DNA from: Planctomycetota bacterium | GTDB lineage: Bacteria; Planctomycetota; Brocadiia; JAJRTI01 | Length of the DNA stretch: 9,608 nucleotides | Direction: 5' to 3' | NCBI GenBank assembly: GCA_024278415.1 | Contig: JAJRTI010000337.1 | Coordinates: forward strand, 1-9,608 | Notes under the pieces: generated by a model | What the model saw: the letters and a program-made list of their open reading frames with translations, nothing else | Database searches by the model: none | Told to the model about the DNA's origin: nothing | Shown here: positions 5,776 to 9,608 of the stretch, piece after piece | Layout of the letters: the number at the start of each line of letters is the position of its first letter | How positions within the stretch are numbered: the stretch's first letter is position 1 | Program-made: the position numbers and the translations under genes

Positions 5776-7755
5776 TCAGTCCTTCATGTATCCCATCGCG
5801 TGCAGTTGCTGGAGGAGGTCGAAGTTGATCTCGGGGATGAAGCGGCGGATCCCCTTCTGTTGCTGCGCCATGTCCTCGCGCCACGTCTGGTGCAGCACGC
5901 GCAGGTCCGCGGCCACGCCATCGCCTGACCCTGGCGGCAGCACCTCGGCCTTGCCATCGGCCCGTCGGACGATCAGCGTGTACGAGGCAGTCCGCACGGC
6001 TTCGAGCGCCTGTCGCTCGTCGAATTCGCTATACGCTATGCGCTCTGGCGCGGCCCCAGCGGACAGCAGTTCGGTCAGCGACCGGCCGTTGAGGCGAACG
6101 GGCTGGTCCACGCCCGCGAGTTCCAGGATCGTAGGAACCACGTCAATCAGCCGCACTTGATCCGCTACCACCACTCCGCGGGGCAGGCGGCCGGGGCAGG
6201 CCACGATCAGCGGCACGTGAAGCAACTCGTCGAACATCGAGTGCCCGTGCCCGCGGCCACCATGCTCCTCGAACTCCTCCCCGTGGTCCGACGTGACGAT
6301 GACGAGCGTGTCCCGCCATAGGTTTGCCGCCTTGAGCTTCCGCACCAGCGACTCGAACATCACGTCGGCAAACATGGCGTTCGTGTCATACCTGTCTCGC
6401 AAAACGGCCAGGTCGCCGGTTTGGATATCCGTGTTGTCGGCCACGGCGACCGCGCGAATGTCTTGCGCGTGTATCGTCTGTCGCGACTCTCGCGACAACG
6501 CCCTCCCATCGTCAGTGCGAGGTGCGTAGACCGCGTACTCATGCGGCGCAAAGAGGTGCACGAACGCGAACACACGCTCGTCGGCCCGCGCCTTCATCCA
6601 TTCCGCCGCCCTGTCGACTGCGAGCCGATCGAAATAGCTTTCGCAGTCGACGCGTTTGCGGAAAATCGTCTCCCACCGCGCCGCGCGCAGCAGCTTCAGC
6701 CGCCACACGTCGCCGGGGCTCATGTTGTCCCCCACCTCCAAGCGAGGCCGCAGTTGCGCGGGGGTCATGTAGTGCTGAAAGCCCTTGCCGAAGCCGAAGC
6801 TCGGATCGAGAATGGCGTTCGTCACGAACCCGCCACACGTCCAGCCTGCATCGCGCAGCATCTCGGCTATCGTCATGACGTCTTTGGACAAGCCATCTCT
6901 GACCGCGTTCTTGAACGCGTCCAGTTCTTTGTCAACGCGGCCGGCTCCGTGCACGGACGGGTAACGGCCGGTGAGGATGGACGCCACAGACGGGACCGTC
7001 CAAGGCGCCTGCGATATGGCCCGCGTGAACAGCACGCCTTGCTTGGCGACCGCGTCTATGGCCGGCGTAGCGACGCGCTTGGAGCCCATGCAGGAGAGCG
7101 AGTCCGCGCGGAGTGCGTCGATGGCGACCAGCACCACGCGGCGCAGGCCGTCGGCTCCATCGGCATTGTGTGTGCGCGCCTCGGGAGACGCGTTGGAACG
7201 CATGGGGACGACATTCCCCAGAACCCCGCCAAGCACCACCATGCACGCGGCCGCGAGCCCCATCGCCCCGCCGGCCCAGCGCGACGTGCATGCCCACGCG
7301 AGCACCCAGCCTAGTAACGCGCACACAGGGAAGAGTATCGCGCACTCGGCGAGGCGGAAGGCCGCGTCGTCCCCAAACGCGTCCGGCCACGATGGCATGG
7401 GCCCTTGATACCAGTTGAGCACGGCGAGCCACGCCAACAACCCCGCCAGCGGCCACACGTACCAGTCGCGCCAAGGCCTCGCGCGTGTGGAAACCTGCAC
7501 TGCCTTGCCCCGGAGCGACCACACCGCGCGCAGCCCCGCGAGCAATACCCAACAGAGCGCCACGTGCAGCAGGAGCAGCAACGCAAGCGGCTGCACTCGA
7601 TCGCGCGCAGGCGGCAGGCCAGCAACTCCAGGACAGATCGCCCAACCCAAGTGCAAGGCCGCAACCGCGGCGCCAAGCAGCGCGCCTTGGGTGAAGACGA
7701 TCCGCACACTTCGCGTTGCGCTCACCTTGCCGGCTTGGCTATCTGCCGCTTCCAT
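5776..7755 (-). CDS. Five-TM membrane enzyme with periplasmic sulfatase-fold domain, Thr at the nucleophile site (659 aa)
   Basis: Alkaline-phosphatase-superfamily membrane enzyme. Seen: about five hydrophobic helices (roughly 16-41, 55-75, 99-115, 134-156, 161-184), then a sulfatase-fold domain from about 205 to 570. The domain has VAIDALRAD (metal-ligand D213), APWTVPSVAS with T253, SDHGEEFEEHG (D490, H491) and GHGH (H503, H505). The C-terminus MGYMKD is typical of sulfatases. Five helices place the domain in the periplasm. Classical sulfatases need Cys or Ser in C/S-x-P-x-R for formylglycine; here it is T-V-P-S-V, with neither the convertible residue nor the Arg. LtaS and MCR/EptA share the five-helix plan and use a catalytic Thr, so a phospho-group transferase or hydrolase is more likely than a sulfatase. 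The ATG at 7755 is preferred (GGGGA 7 bases upstream); a GTG at 7758 is possible. It lies 4 bases after the acetyltransferase stop. The substrate is unknown. Confidence 0.82.
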   Translation of the reverse strand: MEAADSQAGKVSATRSVRIVFTQGALLGAAVAALHLGWAICPGVAGLPPARDRVQPLALLLLLHVALCWVLLAGLRAVWSLRGKAVQVSTRARPWRDWYVWPLAGLLAWLAVLNWYQGPMPSWPDAFGDDAAFRLAECAILFPVCALLGWVLAWACTSRWAGGAMGLAAACMVVLGGVLGNVVPMRSNASPEARTHNADGADGLRRVVLVAIDALRADSLSCMGSKRVATPAIDAVAKQGVLFTRAISQAPWTVPSVASILTGRYPSVHGAGRVDKELDAFKNAVRDGLSKDVMTIAEMLRDAGWTCGGFVTNAILDPSFGFGKGFQHYMTPAQLRPRLEVGDNMSPGDVWRLKLLRAARWETIFRKRVDCESYFDRLAVDRAAEWMKARADERVFAFVHLFAPHEYAVYAPRTDDGRALSRESRQTIHAQDIRAVAVADNTDIQTGDLAVLRDRYDTNAMFADVMFESLVRKLKAANLWRDTLVIVTSDHGEEFEEHGGRGHGHSMFDELLHVPLIVACPGRLPRGVVVADQVRLIDVVPTILELAGVDQPVRLNGRSLTELLSAGAAPERIAYSEFDERQALEAVRTASYTLIVRRADGKAEVLPPGSGDGVAADLRVLHQTWREDMAQQQKGIRRFIPEINFDLLQQLHAMGYMKD

Positions 7756-7759
7756 CACC

Positions 7760-9034
7760 CTATCCCCATGGGCCGGAGGCTGGGGCCTGCCTTGGGAACA
7801 TCGTGGATAGCGCGCTGGATGCTTCGGCGCCGGGCGCGGGGTAGCATAGCTTCGTTACCTCGGCAAAGCATCGAATCCCAAAGACCAACGATACGAGTTC
7901 CGCGTGGCCGAGGACAATCTCAATGTCCCCGTCGCCTTCCTCCCCTACCGTGACCCGTCCCTTCTCAACGCAGACTCGCGCGCGATCGCCATGCACGTCC
8001 ACGACGAACGCGCCTGACCATCCGTTGGACGCGCTTTGCGACAGCCGCGCCTCCAAGTCTGGAGCCGCATGGGACAGGGTCGACGCGACGTTGACCACTC
8101 GCATCATGTTCGTGGCTGGCGCCCCGTGCAGCTCCCGCAAGTTCACAGCGATCCCCGCGGACTGCAACGCGGAAACGACGCGGTCGTCGAACGGGATGCG
8201 CGCAGTCACGCGTTCGATGCCGCGCCTATCCGCCTCGATCAGCAACGACTTGACCAGCAACCCCGCGGCCTGCGGGCTGTCCAGGTCGTACGCAAAGTCA
8301 CTAACCACCATCCGCGCTTGAAAGGGCGTCCTATCCTCCGGCAGCTCCGACGCAAACGCGTACCCGCGGACGAGGCCGTCGCGCACATACACGATCTTCA
8401 GCGGATCAGTTCGGCTCGCGGCGTTCTGTGGTTTGGGCGGCGCGGGTTTATGGGTGACGTACGCTCCCGGCCGGCCCTCGTTGAAGCGCTGTTGCACCTG
8501 CCACCGCTGCAACGCGTCCTTCGCGTCATCGTACGGCCGCAATTCGCCGGGGTACTCCTCCGGCAAACGGAACAACTGCTCAGGGTCAAGCGTGCGCGCT
8601 CCGGCCTTGGCTTCCGCAACAATGAACTCGACATAGCGCCTGGGGAATGGCTCCCAGCCGAATCGCGAGTAGAAGCTGCCATAACCGCCAAGCCGCGCAA
8701 TGTCGTAGCCTTCCTCCTTCAACCACTTGACGCAGTGGCGCATCATGGCACTGCCGAAGCCCAGCCCTTGGCAGTCGGGATGGATCGACACGTGTCCCAC
8801 GTCGGCCTTGAGGACCGCTCCGAGTCCGGTGCTGAGCCTGTGCTTTGCGATGTGCACGACCCCGCGAGCCAAGCCATCGAGCGCGAGCACTCGGTACTCC
8901 TGCGGACAGCGTTTTACTGAGCGGCGCAGGCTTTGCGCCTTGGGCTCAGCCGGATCGCTCCGAAACGCACGCTCGATCACCTCAATGATGTCGGGTGCGT
9001 CTGCGGCCGTGCCTGTTCGGAACTCAACCTTCAT
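7760..9034 (-). CDS. Eis-like GNAT N-acetyltransferase (424 aa)
   Basis: Acetyl-CoA-dependent acetyltransferase of the Eis-like type: two GNAT domains and an SCP2-like C-terminal domain. Seen: FRTGTAADAPDIIEVIERAF at the N-terminus, typical of GNATs; the acetyl-CoA loop Q89-G-L-G-F-G94 after VSIHP; and GGYGSFYSRFGW (116-127), with Y122 a candidate general acid by analogy with Eis. A second, motif-poor GNAT-like domain covers about 205-320. The last ~100 residues (about 330-424) include DIEIVLGHAELVSLVFG, like the sterol-carrier-like domain of Eis. Length is close to Eis (about 400). The start at 9034 is chosen because GGAG lies 7 bases upstream and the promoter lies just before it; a longer in-frame start at 9187 would read through that promoter. 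It is first in an operon with the membrane sulfatase-fold enzyme. The amine substrate cannot be told; aminoglycoside or polyamine acetylation is known only for relatives. Confidence 0.85.
   Translation of the reverse strand: MKVEFRTGTAADAPDIIEVIERAFRSDPAEPKAQSLRRSVKRCPQEYRVLALDGLARGVVHIAKHRLSTGLGAVLKADVGHVSIHPDCQGLGFGSAMMRHCVKWLKEEGYDIARLGGYGSFYSRFGWEPFPRRYVEFIVAEAKAGARTLDPEQLFRLPEEYPGELRPYDDAKDALQRWQVQQRFNEGRPGAYVTHKPAPPKPQNAASRTDPLKIVYVRDGLVRGYAFASELPEDRTPFQARMVVSDFAYDLDSPQAAGLLVKSLLIEADRRGIERVTARIPFDDRVVSALQSAGIAVNLRELHGAPATNMMRVVNVASTLSHAAPDLEARLSQSASNGWSGAFVVDVHGDRARVCVEKGRVTVGEEGDGDIEIVLGHAELVSLVFGIRCFAEVTKLCYPAPGAEASSALSTMFPRQAPASGPWG
7763..7767 (-). promoter_or_regulatory. Ribosome binding site inside the end of the acetyltransferase gene
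   Basis: GGGGA on the minus strand lies 7 bases before the ATG at 7755 and only 4 before the GTG at 7758, favouring the ATG. It sits within the last codons of the upstream gene, whose TAG stop is at 7762-7760, so the two genes are probably translationally coupled. Confidence 0.5.
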
Positions 9035-9041
9035 GCGTTCA

Positions 9042-9045
9042 CTCC
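9042..9045 (-). promoter_or_regulatory. Ribosome binding site deciding the acetyltransferase start
   Basis: GGAG on the minus strand lies 7 bases upstream of the ATG at 9034 and supports that start over the upstream in-frame ATG at 9187. Confidence 0.65.
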
Positions 9046-9080
9046 GGTTTGATGAACCAGCCCCCCTTCTACTGGCGCCC

Positions 9081-9109
9081 ATGCTAGCGGAACACGAGGC
9101 TTGGGTCAA
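9081..9109 (-). promoter_or_regulatory. Sigma70-type promoter of the acetyltransferase / membrane enzyme operon
   Basis: On the minus strand TTGACC (9109-9104, 5 of 6) and TAGCAT (9086-9081, 4 of 6) are separated by 17 bases. The predicted transcript begins near 9074, leaving a leader of about 40 bases with the GGAG ribosome site near its end. Confidence 0.55.
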
Positions 9110-9193
9110 CTGGGAGTCCCATGCGACCCGAGACGACTGCCACAAACGAATGGCGTCCATGCTCGGCCGTGTAGCTGCGCCGGCCATCGTGCC

Positions 9194-9275
9194 GGCGCCC
9201 TAGCCGCATGCGCCAGCATGCGGGCGATCTGTGGAGCCCATGACTCCGCTCCCGCATGCGGGCGCATGCGGCTAC
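9194..9275 (+). repeat. Palindromic intergenic repeat, copy 1
   Basis: The arm at 9201-9224 pairs with 9251-9274 with a single mismatch in 24 bases, around a 26-base spacer. The spacer contains a small inner stem (GGAG/CTCC). Several GCATGC hexamers occur. The whole unit aligns with copy 2 at about 69 of 82 positions. Features fit a REP/BIME-type or MITE-like element. Confidence 0.65.
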
Positions 9276-9310
9276 CCACAGGATCGCTCTGCAGAACGAT
9301 GCGAACTTGC

Positions 9311-9332
9311 GGAATGCTGGAATGCTGGAATG
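9311..9332 (+). repeat. Short tandem repeat of GGAATGCT
   Basis: GGAATGCT occurs twice in full (9311-9318, 9319-9326), followed by GGAATG. It is a 2.75-copy microsatellite-like stretch between the two palindromic repeats and has no evident function. Confidence 0.6.
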
Positions 9333-9351
9333 AACTGGAACTGTCCCACCA

Positions 9352-9387
9352 CGAAATAGTCGGAGTTTGGCAACTCCGGCTATTTCG
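9352..9387. repeat. Long hairpin, 16-bp stem with 4-base loop
   Basis: The arm 9352-9367 pairs with 9372-9387 around loop TGGC. The only non-Watson-Crick position is T9360 opposite G9379, a wobble pair if transcribed from the plus strand. Neither side is followed by a T run, so it is not a standard terminator. It sits between the two palindromic repeats. Confidence 0.6.
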
Positions 9388-9390
9388 AGG

Positions 9391-9471
9391 GGCGCCGTAG
9401 CCGCCTTCGCCAAGATGCGGCGATCTGTGGCGCCACTGACTTCGTCCCCGCATGCTGGCGCATGCGGCTAC
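9391..9471 (+). repeat. Palindromic intergenic repeat, copy 2
   Basis: Same unit as at 9194-9275, about 196 bases further on. The right arm (9447-9471) is nearly identical to copy 1 (24 of 25). The left arm (9397-9420) has drifted and leaves four mismatches in its own 24-bp stem. Its right arm 9447-9470 is a perfect 24-base inverted match to the left arm of copy 1 (9201-9224). Confidence 0.65.
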
Positions 9472-9486
9472 TCGCCAGCCGCGCGG

Positions 9487-9516
9487 TTGACACCCAATCG
9501 CCCCATGCCGTAACCT
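9487..9516 (+). promoter_or_regulatory. Putative promoter of the gene starting at 9565
   Basis: A perfect TTGACA (9487-9492) is followed after 18 bases by TAACCT (9511-9516), a weak -10 match (3 of 6). The predicted start near 9523 would give a leader of about 42 bases. Confidence 0.4.
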
Positions 9517-9519
9517 CCT

Positions 9520-9541
9520 GCGATCTTGTCCTGCGGATCGC
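9520..9541. promoter_or_regulatory. Inverted repeat at the start of the predicted leader
   Basis: GCGATC (9520-9525) and GATCGC (9536-9541) are perfect 6-base arms around a 10-base loop, placed at the predicted transcription start. This could be an operator or leader hairpin, or chance. Confidence 0.25.
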
Positions 9542-9564
9542 CGCACCCTTACGAGGAACCCGTC

Positions 9565-9608
9565 ATGTCTGACCTCTCCGACCTTCGCGCGAAGCTCCGA
9601 GACGCCCA
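9565..9608 (+). CDS. Start of an unidentified gene, cut by the window end
   Basis: An ATG at 9565 is preceded by GAGGAA (9553-9558) with 6 bases between. The frame stays open to the window end, giving MSDLSDLRAKLRDA. The charged, probably helical N-terminus is not enough to name a family. The ribosome site and upstream -35 box make it a likely real gene. Confidence 0.6.
   Translation, partial: MSDLSDLRAKLRDA

Larger units (their letters stand above)
9035..9564. other. Divergent intergenic region with palindromic repeats
   Basis: This 530-bp region lies between divergent genes. It holds one promoter at each end, two copies of an ~82-bp palindromic repeat, a short tandem repeat and a long hairpin. 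Open frames through it are compositional and lack ribosome sites; I see no gene here. Confidence 0.6.

Noticed and set aside
5776..7755. Annotation as an active arylsulfatase
   Set aside because: The formylglycine signature is absent (Thr at the key position and no Arg), so a desulfating role cannot be supported from sequence.
9035..9187. N-terminal extension of the acetyltransferase to an ATG at 9187
   Set aside because: It would contain the TTGACC-17-TAGCAT promoter and the GGAG ribosome site, and the extra 51 residues do not resemble a GNAT N-terminus.
9352..9387. Integron attC site
   Set aside because: The arms lack the GTTRRRY / RYYYAAC core sites, and no integrase gene is in the window.
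9194..9471. CRISPR array
   Set aside because: There are only two copies, each a long palindrome with an imperfect repeat and a conserved spacer-like middle. The spacers are not unique and no cas gene is nearby.

Overview
The window is dense, high-GC bacterial DNA. It carries five complete genes, the first 44 bases of a sixth, and two intergenic stretches rich in hairpin repeats. Three traits suggest a Gram-negative organism of the Planctomycetota / Lentisphaerota / Hydrogenedentota type: a very large secreted polysaccharide-lyase-like protein with an FG-GAP propeller, a membrane sulfatase-fold enzyme, and palindromic repeats between genes. This placement is inference from gene style; no taxonomic marker is present.

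Layout. (1) 66-4559, minus strand: a 1497-residue exported protein. It has a signal peptide, a discoidin-like domain, a heparinase II/III-like toroid plus beta-sandwich, and a C-terminal propeller with acidic FG-GAP loops. It has a good ribosome site and a plausible promoter with a dyad over the -35 box. (2) 4560-5002: intergenic, with a cluster of hairpins at 4731-4855 and a strong sigma70-like promoter at 4916-4944. (3) 5003-5589, plus strand: a DUF433 / DUF5615 pair overlapping by four bases (GTGA), resembling VapBC45-type toxin-antitoxin modules and lower in GC than its neighbours. (4) 5776-9034, minus strand: a two-gene operon with a well-formed promoter. A 424-residue Eis-like N-acetyltransferase comes first, followed after 4 bases by a 659-residue membrane enzyme of the sulfatase / alkaline phosphatase fold. 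That enzyme has Thr where sulfatases have the Cys or Ser that becomes formylglycine. (5) 9035-9564: intergenic, with two copies of an ~82-bp palindromic repeat flanking a 16-bp-stem hairpin. (6) 9565 onward, plus strand: the start of an unidentified gene with its own ribosome site and a perfect TTGACA -35 box.

How the genes may work together. The large lyase-like protein would act outside the cell or in the periplasm on an acidic or sulfated polysaccharide. The membrane sulfatase-fold enzyme faces the periplasm and looks more like a phospho- or phosphoethanolamine-type transferase (as in LtaS and MCR/EptA) than a classical sulfatase. Its co-transcription with an acetyltransferase suggests envelope or small-molecule modification, but no substrate can be read from the sequence. 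The toxin-antitoxin pair lies between these units and appears functionally separate. I found no CRISPR array, tRNA, rRNA, transposase gene or integrase in the window. No wholly new system is evident; the most notable points are the atypical sulfatase-fold enzyme, the lyase-propeller architecture and the repeat families.
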